NCBI GenBank assembly: GCA_022652945.1
Contig: JALCRV010000008.1
Coordinates: 1 to 64,000 of the forward strand
DNA from: Bacilli bacterium
GTDB taxonomy: Bacteria > Bacillota_I > Bacilli_A > RFN20 > CAG-288
Length of the DNA stretch: 64,000 nucleotides
Direction of reading: 5' to 3'
Shown here in pieces: positions 39,177-47,540 of this stretch. Positions within the stretch are counted from its first letter, which is position 1. Every line of letters starts with the position of its first letter. The position numbers and the translations under genes are program-made. The notes beneath the pieces were generated by a model. That model saw nothing but the letters and a program-made list of their open reading frames with translations, made no database searches and was not told the DNA's origin.

Positions 39177-39551
39177 ATGTACGATCGCTTGATCTATTCT
39201 GAACGGGAAATCAAGGCGGAGGAAATCGTAGCTGCCTTAAAGAAGGCCTATCCCAATATTGAAATTGGTGATATCGAAGATGGCTATTTTTGTTTCGAAA
39301 CTGTCGATAATCATGGCTATGTTTACCTTGAGGAATATGAGAAGGATGGGATAACGCCCAAAGACTACGGCATAACTTTGGAGAACCTCGGTGACCAGAT
39401 CTCCTATTTCAAGGACAAGGGGCATGTTTCCTGTATAGAAATTGATGGTTCCGATCCGGAATTCATCGACCACGTCACCGATGACATCCTCTCGACAATC
39501 CCCGGTGCGGTGATTGCGGACAGGGACGGAAAGTTGTTAATAAAGAAGTAG
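39177..39551 (+). CDS. small immunity-like protein
   Basis: A 124-residue acidic protein encoded two bases after the nuclease-like gene. Unrecognised fold. Its first ~27 and last ~40 residues are almost the same as in the paralogue at 33739-34113 while the middle differs. Its stop codon is directly followed by repeat R6. I infer an immunity or antitoxin role from position, size and charge. Confidence 0.68.
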   Translation: MYDRLIYSEREIKAEEIVAALKKAYPNIEIGDIEDGYFCFETVDNHGYVYLEEYEKDGITPKDYGITLENLGDQISYFKDKGHVSCIEIDGSDPEFIDHVTDDILSTIPGAVIADRDGKLLIKK

Positions 39552-39860
39552 CATCACCTACCTTGACTGGTGGTTGTAGACATTTCACTTTGTAGAACTG
39601 TTCAAAATCCTTTTACTAAAGGATATTTATCGTAGTTTTAGGCTGACCACAGTCCCAACATGTGTAGAGTACTGTCGGGGTAACTGTGGCTCATACCTAG
39701 AGGCTGGACGGGGGGATATGTTGACCATTGGGTGGGGACATATGGCGACCCCTCGCTTTTCGCGGTTTTCGGTCGAAAATCGGCGTTTTCGATTTGGCGG
39801 TGTTTCCGGCAGAAAGGAAAGGACATTTTTCCGGGTACGCTGAGACCGGGAGGGGAATAT
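39552..39860 (-). repeat. att-like rlmCD-end repeat R6 plus long type-A cassette end
   Basis: Minus strand, 39662 to 39627: HVGTVVSLKLR-stop. The left part CATCACCTACCTTGACTGG matches the other repeats. The right part (39663-39860) matches 36417-36605. Confidence 0.8.
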
Positions 39861-39887
39861 GTACCGTGACGAATAGGGATTCTGCTC

Positions 39888-41192
39888 TTAATGGCTCACT
39901 ACTTGCTCGGGATTGAGCAAAAGAGACAGCAAACTGAGGTGGTAAATGCCATCCTCATCGTAACCGTCCGGCGTGGAAGTGTCCTCAACGATGATCTTCT
40001 TAAAAGCATCGCCCGTTTTGAGGAGAGGCTTTTTCTCACTCTCCTCTTTTTCTCTGCCATCCACAAAAACCTGCAAATAGACCTTGCGGTCCATCAAATT
40101 GAGAACGAAATCGATCTCGGAAGCCTTGTCGACCCGTCTCCCCTCTTTGTTCGTCTCGGTGAAAACGACCCGCCCGACATCGACGGAATAGCCTTCAGCG
40201 ATCAAAGCGTTATAAACGATGGTCTCGGTGGTGAACCCACGGTCCCTTTCCCGATAATTGAGCTTGGCGTTCCTCAACCCGACATCGACGGAATAGTATT
40301 TGTTGAGGGAGTCGAAATATGCCTTGCCCTTCACGTCGTAGGTCTTGACCTCGGAAAAGAGATAGACATCCAAGAGGTAGCCGATGTAATCCTTGACGGT
40401 GTTGTACGACATTTTCGCTCTTAGCTTGCTATTGATTGTGTCCGTCAGCCTATGGACGTTGCTGGTATGGCCGCTCGTGGAATAAAGCTCATCGATGAGG
40501 TCGTCCAAGACGTCTTGGCGCTCGATTTTGTTCCGCTCGAGGATGTCCTTGAGGTAGGTCGTCCTGAACAAACCGTTAAGATAAGCGGCTCTGTCTTCAT
40601 CCTTGCTAAAAATGTAGGTCCTTGGCAGCCCCCCGAAGCGGAGGTATTCCTCCAAAGCCTCATGCTTGTCGCCCCCGCGCCCGAGATAGAATTCCTTGAA
40701 CGTCAGGGGATTAACGTGAATCTCGATGGCCCGGTCGCGGAAGCGGGTGGCGATGTCCTTGGAAAGGAGCTTGGAATTTGAACCGGTGAGGTAGAGATCG
40801 ACGTTCTTGAGGCTCGAAAGGGAAATCACCGCCTCGTAAAACGTGATTTGGTTCTCTTTGGTCTGGCTCTCCTTGGGCAAGGCGGGGTTCGGAACGGCGT
40901 CGACCAAGGTGATCTCATCGATGAAAACGTAGTTCATCCCGTCTTCTTTTAGGCGTTTCTTCACTTCTTTCTCAAGTTCAATAGGGTTGCGGAGTGCGAT
41001 ACTCTCCATCGAGGACAGATCCAACGAAATGATGTGATCCGCCTTCACTCCTTGTTCCAGAAGATAAGGGCGGTAAATATCAAAAAGAAGATAGGTCTTC
41101 CCGCTGCGGCGGACCCCGGTGATGACTTTCGGGATTCCGTTATCGCGAAGTTCAATTAATTTTGCAAGATATGTCGGTCTTTTAAAAATCAT
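39888..41192 (-). CDS. AAA_14 / DUF4143 ATPase
   Basis: A 434-residue ATPase. The start at 41192 (MIFKRPTYLAKLIEL) has GGAGG seven bases upstream and fits the family better than an in-frame ATG 30 bases earlier. Walker A GVRRSGKTYLL (~25), Walker B NYVFIDEITLV (~90), sensor DLYLTGSNSKLLSKD (~130), DUF4143 (~200-434) with SEIDFVLNLMDRKVYLQVFV as the nuclease-like strand pair. High GC. Gene of the R6-R7 cassette. The remnant at 41860-42089 belongs to the same subfamily. Confidence 0.87.
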   Translation of the reverse strand: MIFKRPTYLAKLIELRDNGIPKVITGVRRSGKTYLLFDIYRPYLLEQGVKADHIISLDLSSMESIALRNPIELEKEVKKRLKEDGMNYVFIDEITLVDAVPNPALPKESQTKENQITFYEAVISLSSLKNVDLYLTGSNSKLLSKDIATRFRDRAIEIHVNPLTFKEFYLGRGGDKHEALEEYLRFGGLPRTYIFSKDEDRAAYLNGLFRTTYLKDILERNKIERQDVLDDLIDELYSTSGHTSNVHRLTDTINSKLRAKMSYNTVKDYIGYLLDVYLFSEVKTYDVKGKAYFDSLNKYYSVDVGLRNAKLNYRERDRGFTTETIVYNALIAEGYSVDVGRVVFTETNKEGRRVDKASEIDFVLNLMDRKVYLQVFVDGREKEESEKKPLLKTGDAFKKIIVEDTSTPDGYDEDGIYHLSLLSLLLNPEQVVSH

Positions 41193-41322
41193 AAGGATGC
41201 CTCCAGTGAAAACTTTATCCACATGTGTATATTTTTTTCACTATGAATATTATAGGCAGTCATTTGTCCAAAAGAAAGCCTTCTCCGATGAAACTTTGGA
41301 AAGCGAGGTTATTTTCCCTATA

Positions 41323-41500
41323 GCCTCAACCAAAATAGAGTGTGATTATCAGCGGAACAGCAAGTAGAACTGTCAAAGAATCAGTCATAATCGAACATTT
41401 ATCGAATTTTGAGGCTTGCCACAGTCTCAACATGCATAGATACGATGGAGTTGATGGTATTGGGGCATGTCGGCACGAGGAAGTTGAACTGAGGAAAGAC
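41323..41500 (-). repeat. att-like rlmCD-end repeat R7 plus type-B cassette end
   Basis: Minus strand, 41434 to 41399: HVETVASLKIR-stop. The left part has AAGTAGAACTGTC like R5, R8 and R11. The right side is type B (GATGGAGTTGATGGTATTGG, GCACGAGGAAGTTGAACTGA). Confidence 0.75.
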
Positions 41501-41507
41501 TGTGTTT

Positions 41508-41583
41508 ATAAAAGGAAAAAGTTCTTCTCGCCAAATGGGTCAAAGATATCGGATACCTTGAAACCATGATAGGTGGAATCTTC
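41508..41583 (-). pseudogene. 3' remnant of the 81-residue immunity-like gene
   Basis: STYHGFKVSDIFDPFGEK-type frame ending in a stop at 41508, matching the last ~24 residues of the protein at 47143-47388 (STYHGIKVSDIFESLGDN). Both sit at the same place just inside a type-B cassette end, so the two cassettes share ancestry. Confidence 0.7.
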
Positions 41584-41859
41584 TCACTATATTTTCCAAT
41601 GGTTTGCCTTTACTGCATTGCTATGACAATTGATCCATAGCATAAGATCTTCAAAAAGAGATTTTATGAAATTGTAAGTTTTACCATGAGATAGGCGACG
41701 AAAGGATACCATTTGAAAAGCCGTTTTGGCAAAATTTGCCAGTGGGAAATTATTTGTAACCAATCTCCTTTAGGCTTACCTATGCGGCGTTTTCAAACTA
41801 AGGAAAAATATTTATTTAGCATTTGAACTTTAACAAATATTCTAAAATTCAAACCAAAA
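41584..41859. other. gene-free stretch between two gene remnants
   Basis: AT-rich sequence with no supportable gene between the 81-residue-gene remnant and the ATPase remnant; probably decayed cassette DNA. Confidence 0.4.
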
Positions 41860-42089
41860 TCACAAAATAACGATATCAGTTTTACCTAAAAGGAAGTCAA
41901 CGATATTCAAATGCGTGATTCCGTTATTTGAGGTGTCCTTTTCATCAAGTGAAAGGACGTATTTTGGCGAACCGTCTTGAATGTTTTTAAAAGCACCGTA
42001 TTCTCTATCAAAAACGGTCTGATTCGTTATTCTGTCGGTCACTTGGATTAGGCACTTCTTTTTTCCTTTGAAAGCAACAAAATCTATTC
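41860..42089 (-). pseudogene. C-terminal remnant of an AAA_14/DUF4143 ATPase
   Basis: The frame (R)IDFVAFKGKKKCLIQV, then REYGAFKNIQDGSPKYVLSL and NGITHLNIVDFLLG to the stop at 41860 is the typical end of this ATPase family. Its 5' side is cut exactly where the LysR gene ends (stop codon TAG lies in the joint), so an insertion or deletion fused the two. Confidence 0.75.
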
Positions 42090-42950
42090 TTTTCGAAGGC
42101 TCTCAAGCAAAAGTCTTGCTGCTTTAGACAGATCAGCGTTCTTTTTCCAAATCAAATTCGCTTCCACTTCGACGAGAGGTTTGAAGGGGCGGAAAGTAAG
42201 CTCCGTCCCCTCAACGTTGATGAGATTATCGAAAGAGGGACAATATCCCATTCCTTCGGAAACGAGCAGCGCGGCATTGTTGAGCAAGTTAAAACGGGCG
42301 GCGATATGCAGAGCGGAAATCTTTGTTTGCAGAATGTTTTCGATGATGCCCGAATCGATTTGCTGACGCGAGAGGATGAGCGGCTGATCCACCAAATCCT
42401 TGGCTTCCACGAATTCCTTCCGGGCCAAATGGTCGTCCTTGCGCATCAAGACCGAAATGATGTCTTTGTGGGGCAGGCGAAGATAACCATAATGCTTAGA
42501 GTCCGCCGGTCCGCAGATCAACGCGAAATCATAAATGCCAGAATCCAGTTTATCCAGGATGTCTTCAACGTCCCCGCTGACGAGAGATAAGGAAAGGCCA
42601 GGATGCTCTTTTTCCAGCTTCAGCATCGCCTTCCCAATCTGGCGGACGGCATCGGTCTCGGCCGCCCCAATCGTGATATTGCCCACCAACGCCTCGTCCT
42701 TGCTTTTAACTTCGTCTTCCGTCTTCTTTTCTAGGAAGAGCATTTCTTCCGCCCGCTTGCGGAGGATTTTGCCCTCCGGGGTGAGAACGATCTTTTTGCC
42801 TCGGACGAACAAGAGGCTTCCCAATTCTTTTTCAAGATCATGGATCTGGCGGGAGAGGGTGGGCTCCGTCAAATAAAGACGAGCGGCCGCTTTCGAAAGG
42901 TTTTCTTCTTCGCAAACCGCTAAGAAATACCGCAAAGTCCTTAATTCCAT
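42084..42950 (-). CDS. LysR-family transcriptional regulator
   Basis: A 288-residue LysR protein: winged helix at residues 1-60 (LRTLRYFLAVCEEENLSKAAARL, then TEPTLSRQIHDLE) and a ligand-binding domain from ~88. It is divergent from the lipoprotein-flavodoxin-hydrolase operon and very likely controls it. Its last codons run into the remnant of an ATPase gene, so the terminus may have been changed by the joint; length is near normal (about 290-300). Confidence 0.9.
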   Translation of the reverse strand: MELRTLRYFLAVCEEENLSKAAARLYLTEPTLSRQIHDLEKELGSLLFVRGKKIVLTPEGKILRKRAEEMLFLEKKTEDEVKSKDEALVGNITIGAAETDAVRQIGKAMLKLEKEHPGLSLSLVSGDVEDILDKLDSGIYDFALICGPADSKHYGYLRLPHKDIISVLMRKDDHLARKEFVEAKDLVDQPLILSRQQIDSGIIENILQTKISALHIAARFNLLNNAALLVSEGMGYCPSFDNLINVEGTELTFRPFKPLVEVEANLIWKKNADLSKAARLLLESLRKE

Positions 42951-43054
42951 GAGGGCTCCATTCTTTTGTGCTCAAAAGGCACAGCTTAATATTGATTATA
43001 GGTAATTTTTATATTATATGTACAGCAGTATCCTAAAGTTAAGAAAGGAACTTC

Positions 43055-43585
43055 ATGAAGAAAACCCTCATCTGTCTCGTGTCGCTTGCCTTGCTCAGCG
43101 CCTGCGGGAAGAACGAAATACCTGCGAATCACGCCTCAGTTCAGACTGAACCATCGTCTTCCGCCCTCGAAAGCCAAAGCGAATTCCCCACGGTTTCGTC
43201 CAGCTTTTCTTCAGAAAGGTCTTCAAACATGACTCAGCGTTACATTGCAACGATCGGTGAAAAGTCCTATGTCCTTGATCTCGAAGACTCCGACACGGGG
43301 AAGGCATTCAAAGCCCTTCTGCCTCTTAATCTCGAGATGACTGAGCTTAACGGAAACGAGAAGTACCATTACCTCGACACCGCGATCCGCCAGGATAACC
43401 CCAGCGTCCCCGCAGGCATCCATTCTGGCGATTTGATGCTTTTCGGGAACAGCTGCATCGTCCTCTTCTATCGGGACTTCCAAACCTCCTACAGCTACGT
43501 TCGGCTCGGAAAATTAGAGAATCCCAAGGAGCTTTCTGAAAACGTTGGTCCTTCATCCGTCAATGTCACGTTCGCTATTCAATAA
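43055..43585 (+). CDS. cyclophilin-like lipoprotein
   Basis: A 176-residue lipoprotein: lipobox LLSAC ending near residue 17, Ser-rich linker to ~60, then a ~115-residue beta-barrel with features of the cyclophilin-like family (NLEMTELNGNEKYHYL, PAGIHSGDLMLFGNSCIVLFY, SYVRLGKL). Homologues are often next to flavodoxin-like and hydrolase genes, as here. AAAGGAA precedes the ATG. First gene of a three-gene operon divergent from LysR. Confidence 0.82.
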   Translation: MKKTLICLVSLALLSACGKNEIPANHASVQTEPSSSALESQSEFPTVSSSFSSERSSNMTQRYIATIGEKSYVLDLEDSDTGKAFKALLPLNLEMTELNGNEKYHYLDTAIRQDNPSVPAGIHSGDLMLFGNSCIVLFYRDFQTSYSYVRLGKLENPKELSENVGPSSVNVTFAIQ

Positions 43586-43600
43586 AAAGGAAACAAACCC

Positions 43601-44143
43601 ATGAACAAGAAAATCGTCATCGTCTCCGCCAGCCTCCGCTCCGGCAGCAATTCCGAAACCCTCGCCCAAGAAGTGGCTCGTGGGGCTTCCGAAAACGGAA
43701 ATAGCGTCGTTTTTCTATCGCTGAAAGACAAAGACATCCGTTTCTGCCGAGGCTGCTTGGCTTGCCAAAAAACGGGGAAATGCGCCATCAAAGATGACGT
43801 GGCCTCACTACTGCCTCTCATCTCTTCCGCGGATGTCCTCGTCTTCGCCACTCCGATTTACTATTACGAGATGAGCGGCCAATTGAAGACCTTCCTCGAT
43901 CGCCTCAACCCACTTTACGGAACGGACTATCGGTTCCGCGACGTTTACTTCTTGAGCGTGTCGGCGGACGAAAGCGATGAGGCAGCGGAACGGGCCATCC
44001 ATGGCCTCCAAGGCTGGATCGACTGCTTCCCGAACTGCTCGCTCAAAGCCACGATCCATTTCGGTGGGATCAACGATCCCCTCGCTGCGAAAAAGAACCA
44101 ATCTGATCTGAAAAAAGCCTACGATTTCGGCAAAGCCATATAG
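43601..44143 (+). CDS. flavodoxin-like NAD(P)H-dependent oxidoreductase
   Basis: A 180-residue FMN-binding reductase: phosphate loop SASLRSGSNSETLA (~residues 9-22), the C-G-C-x-x-C-type motif FCRGCLACQKTGKC (~48-61) and flavin-contact loop ATPIYYYEMSGQLKTFLDR (~88-106). Such enzymes reduce quinones, nitro or other electrophiles in the cytosol. Second gene of the LysR-linked operon, 15 bases after the lipoprotein gene. Confidence 0.9.
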   Translation: MNKKIVIVSASLRSGSNSETLAQEVARGASENGNSVVFLSLKDKDIRFCRGCLACQKTGKCAIKDDVASLLPLISSADVLVFATPIYYYEMSGQLKTFLDRLNPLYGTDYRFRDVYFLSVSADESDEAAERAIHGLQGWIDCFPNCSLKATIHFGGINDPLAAKKNQSDLKKAYDFGKAI

Positions 44144-44154
44144 GAGAAAAAATC

Positions 44155-45132
44155 ATGGAAAAAGAAAAACTCAATCTGACGGAAGAATGGGATAAGGTGT
44201 TTCCCGAAAGCCCATTGGTCAACCACCACAAAGTTACTTTCCTCAACCGCTACGGCATCACGCTGGCCGCTGATGTCTATACGCCCAAAAAGATCATAGG
44301 CAGGCTTCCCGCCATTGCTGTGGCTGGGCCTTTCGGAGCAGTCAAAGAACAATCCTCAGGACTTTATGCCCAAATCATGGCCGAGCGCGGCTTTTACGCG
44401 CTCGCCTTTGATCCCTCCTTCACTGGCGAAAGCGGGGGTCTTCCCCGCGACATCGCCTCGCCCGACATCAACACCGAAGACTTTTCCGCTGCGGTCGATT
44501 TCCTCGCGACGGAGCCCGAAGTGGACACCGAGAGAATCGGTATCATCGGCATCTGCGGTTGGGGCGGAATGGCCCTTAATGCGGCGGCGATCGACACTCG
44601 CATCAAGGCGACGGTGACCTCCACCATGTATGACATGTCGCGCCAAATCTCTCATGGTTATTTCGATTCCTTGGACGAAAACGGCCGTTATGCTGCTCGG
44701 AAGACCTTGGCAGAACAGCGGACTTCTGATGCCCAACATGGGACGCTCAAGCGGATGGGCGGGGTTCCCGATGTCATCCCGGAGGACGCGCCACAGTTCC
44801 TGAAGGACTACCACACCTATTACAAGACGAAGCGCGGCTACCACAAACGCTCGGCAAACTCCAATCAGGGCTGGGCGATAACCTCGGCGTGGTCTTTCAT
44901 GAACATGCCCTTGCTTTCCTATAGTCCCGAAATCCGCAACGCCGTGCTGATGATCCACGGAGAAAAAGCCCATTCGCTCTATTTCTCGAAAGATGCCTTC
45001 GCCAGACTTAAAGGGGCCAACAAGGAGCTTCTCATTGTCCCGGGGGCCAGTCACATTGATCTCTATGATAACCTTAAGCTGATCCCCTTTGACAAAATCG
45101 AGGCTTTCTTTGCGAAATACTTGAATAAATAA
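44155..45132 (+). CDS. alpha/beta hydrolase with Cys nucleophile
   Basis: A 325-residue hydrolase of the group with a dienelactone-hydrolase-like elbow: GICGWGGMAL (~residue 128), so the nucleophile position holds Cys rather than Ser. The N-terminus has VTFLNRYGITLAADVYTP, and a late His in PGASHIDLYD (~300) completes the triad. Third gene of the operon, 11 bases after the flavodoxin. The operon's pairing of reductase and hydrolase suggests detoxification of a small reactive compound. GC-rich, unlike the neighbouring cassettes. Confidence 0.85.
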   Translation: MEKEKLNLTEEWDKVFPESPLVNHHKVTFLNRYGITLAADVYTPKKIIGRLPAIAVAGPFGAVKEQSSGLYAQIMAERGFYALAFDPSFTGESGGLPRDIASPDINTEDFSAAVDFLATEPEVDTERIGIIGICGWGGMALNAAAIDTRIKATVTSTMYDMSRQISHGYFDSLDENGRYAARKTLAEQRTSDAQHGTLKRMGGVPDVIPEDAPQFLKDYHTYYKTKRGYHKRSANSNQGWAITSAWSFMNMPLLSYSPEIRNAVLMIHGEKAHSLYFSKDAFARLKGANKELLIVPGASHIDLYDNLKLIPFDKIEAFFAKYLNK

Positions 45133-45248
45133 CCAAGACGAGACGCTATACAAAGGATAGCGAAGCCAAAGACGACGATGCTTTCCCGAGTTTGCCCTAT
45201 TCTGCAAACGGCCTTTGCTATTTTAGTCCACACCGAAAGAAGGCCAGA

Positions 45249-45401
45249 TCTCAACCTACCTAGACAGGTGCTCATAGACATGCCGATGAGTAGAACTGTC
45301 TGAAGCCCTCTTGCTGTCGAATGTTTATCGAAGTTTCAAGCTAACCACCGTCTCAACATGTGTAGAAGCTACGAAATGTAAGTATGCCCCTGCCCTAGAG
45401 A
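45249..45401 (-). repeat. att-like rlmCD-end repeat R8 plus type-C cassette end
   Basis: Minus strand, 45360 to 45325: HVETVVSLKLR-stop. The left part TCTCAACCTACCTAGACAGG, then ATAGACATG and GAGTAGAACTGTC. The right part (45361-45401) parallels R2 with CCCTAGAGACTATGAAGG. Confidence 0.8.
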
Positions 45402-46938
45402 CTATGAAGGTGGATATTTCCCCTATAGCGTCTACTCAAAAGTTTTTTGGATTATTAAAATTGAAAAATGACTGCAAAAAATCGATTAGAATGCTATAAT
45501 AACGATGAAAACGGAATACAATTCAGCTTTAATCGGAGGCCAATATGATCTACATCCACAGGGCTATTGAAGACTTTATTCTGAAAAACGCCGGCTCTTT
45601 CCCGTGCATCACCCTGTACGGGCCGCGCCAAGTCGGAAAGTCGACCACCGCCGACGTCCTTTTCGGCAACCGCTTCAAAGAGGTGAACCTGGACGGTTTA
45701 GTCGACCGCGCGTTGGCCAATCAGAACCCCGCCCTGTTCCTCGACACCTATGGCTGGCCCCTCATTATCGATGAGGTTCAGAAAGCCACGCCCCTCCTTT
45801 CCGAGATCAAGAAAAAGATCGATTCACAGCGCAAACTTTGGCGAGAAGAGGGAAAGAAGCAGGAGCTGATGTACGTCCTTACGGGGTCTTCCCGTTTCGA
45901 GCTCGTCAAAGCGGTCACCGAATCCCTCGCCGGCCGCTCGGCCATGCTCGAGATGACCTACCTCGACCAAAGCGAGGTCGCCTCGCTTAAGGAAAAACCT
46001 TTCACCACGGACATCAAAGAACTCCTCAAGCGAGAGGCGAATGCCCAGGCCCCGAAACGGACGAGGAACGAGATCTTCGACGATATTTGGGGTGGCTTCA
46101 TGCCCGATGTCATCGCCGGCAACAGCGACCGCTCCGTCTACTACCCGTCCTACATCGATTCCTATATCCAGAAGGACATCCAGAGCATCCTGAGGCCGGA
46201 GAACGAAATCCGCTTCCGGGACTTTATGAGGATCATGGCCTTCCGCACGGCCCAGCAAGTCGTCTATTCCGACATCGGAAATCTCATCGGAATCGATGCC
46301 AACACCGCCAAGAGTTGGATTTCTTTATTGGTGAGTTCCGGCATGGCGATCCTGCTCGAGCCTTACCTCCCCAAGATAAGCAAGCGTATCGTCAAAGCGC
46401 CGAAGTTTTATTTTCTTGACACTGGCTTGGTCGCCGATCTTTGTGGCTGGCCTAGTGGCAAGATGATTGAGTTTGGGGCGATGTCCGGAGCCTTCTTCGA
46501 GACCTTCGTCGTGGCGGAGATTGTCAAGAACCTTCGCAACCACGGTATCAAGACCGAGGACCATCTCTTCTACTACCGCGACATCGACCAGAAAGAAGTC
46601 GATCTCCTCTATGTTGACCGCGGCGAGATCTTCCCGATGGAGATCAAAAAATCGCCTAATCCTTCTAAGCCGACGAAGAACTGGAGAGTGCTCGAGAAAT
46701 ACAATCAGCTGATTCTTCCAGGGCTTGTCATCGACACCACAGACAAGATCACGCCGATTAACGCTATGGCCTACACATACCCGGTTTCGTTACTAGGTCT
46801 ATAACAAGAGAAAAAGTCCTTGATAAACTCAGTATCTAGGACCAAAAACCATTGAGATTGCATTAAGTTTTTCAACGTTTGACGATAGAAAAGCTTAATG
46901 TCTGCAGATTCAGTTCTTTAATGTTTGTGGATTTTGAA
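45402..46938 (+). repeat. 1,537-bp duplication, copy 2
   Basis: Reads identical to 30982-32518. Flanks differ at both ends, including the rlmCD-end tips (R8 and R9 versus R2 and R2b), so only the cassette interior is duplicated. Confidence 0.9.
45545..46804 (+). CDS. AAA_14 / DUF4143 ATPase, cassette copy 2
   Basis: The 419-residue protein is identical to that at 31125-32384, including the promoter TATAAT (45495-45500) and CGGAGG site. Two identical copies 14.4 kb apart with diverged surroundings mean a very recent duplication or gene conversion. See copy 1 for motifs. Confidence 0.88.
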   Translation: MIYIHRAIEDFILKNAGSFPCITLYGPRQVGKSTTADVLFGNRFKEVNLDGLVDRALANQNPALFLDTYGWPLIIDEVQKATPLLSEIKKKIDSQRKLWREEGKKQELMYVLTGSSRFELVKAVTESLAGRSAMLEMTYLDQSEVASLKEKPFTTDIKELLKREANAQAPKRTRNEIFDDIWGGFMPDVIAGNSDRSVYYPSYIDSYIQKDIQSILRPENEIRFRDFMRIMAFRTAQQVVYSDIGNLIGIDANTAKSWISLLVSSGMAILLEPYLPKISKRIVKAPKFYFLDTGLVADLCGWPSGKMIEFGAMSGAFFETFVVAEIVKNLRNHGIKTEDHLFYYRDIDQKEVDLLYVDRGEIFPMEIKKSPNPSKPTKNWRVLEKYNQLILPGLVIDTTDKITPINAMAYTYPVSLLGL

Positions 46939-47014
46939 CAAGAGAGATAATTATCGACATTGTATCTACAGGTAAAAATACGGTTTTCCGTTTTCGCAAT
47001 ATTTTTCTAAATGA

Positions 47015-47126
47015 TTAGTGTTTGTCGGCACCTCTTAACGACAATTCGCATACAGTCTCAACATGCATGGATACGATGGAGTGAATGGTGTTGGGGGTAT
47101 GTCGGCACGAGGAAGTTGATCTGAGG
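47015..47126 (-). repeat. att-like rlmCD-end repeat R9 plus type-B cassette end
   Basis: Minus strand, 47065 to 47015: HVETVCELSLRGADKH-stop, a longer and different tip from the others. The right side is type B (GATGGAGTGAATGGTGTTGG, GGCACGAGGAAGTTGATCTG). Confidence 0.75.
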
Positions 47127-47142
47127 AAATGGAAAACCAAAC

Positions 47143-47388
47143 TTAGAAAAGGGAATAATCGTTGTCTCCCAGAGACTCAAAGATATCGGATACCTTGATG
47201 CCATGATAAGTGGAACCCCATAAGGTTTCTACATCCGGGACATCTAAAGTATCCTGATAGAATTCGCAGAAGGAAATATAGTCTTTTCTTTTGTCATTAT
47301 AGTAGGTTACAGAATACTTCTTACCTTGATAGGTAAGTTCGATTTCGAAACTGTCTTTAACAAGACCTTTTAATTTTTCAATGTTCAT
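47143..47388 (-). CDS. 81-residue immunity-like protein
   Basis: A small acidic protein (KLKGLVKDSFEIELTYQGKK, then YISFCEFYQDTLDVPDVETL and TYHGIKVSDIFESLGD). No known domain is recognised. Its start overlaps the stop of a 51-residue basic gene (ATGA), so the pair is translated together. A remnant of the same gene is at 41508-41583. Confidence 0.65.
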   Translation of the reverse strand: MNIEKLKGLVKDSFEIELTYQGKKYSVTYYNDKRKDYISFCEFYQDTLDVPDVETLWGSTYHGIKVSDIFESLGDNDYSLF

Positions 47389-47540
47389 TTCTTGTGCCGT
47401 TTTCTATACGAAGACTCATTCCTTGAAGAAGCGTATCCTTTTCCGTTGTAGCTTCCCCAGCCTCGATAATCATTCCTTTCCTTTCTTTTCTTTTCATACC
47501 AGGAAGACTTGGCTTTTCTGAACTTTCTCAGTCCGAACAT
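47385..47540 (-). CDS. 51-residue very basic protein, possible toxin partner
   Basis: Starts at 47540 (MFGLRKFRKAKSSWYEKKRK) and ends HKK at 47385. About one third Lys/Arg. It overlaps the 259-residue gene upstream by 13 bases and the 81-residue gene downstream by ATGA, which supports real translation despite its small size. Strong opposite charge to its downstream neighbour suggests a toxin-antidote or nucleic-acid-binding pair. No known family recognised. Confidence 0.5.
   Translation of the reverse strand: MFGLRKFRKAKSSWYEKKRKERNDYRGWGSYNGKGYASSRNESSYRKRHKK

Noticed and set aside
44356-45207. 283-codon minus-strand frame opposite the alpha/beta hydrolase
   Set aside because: Antisense shadow in GC-rich DNA; no motif and no ribosome site.
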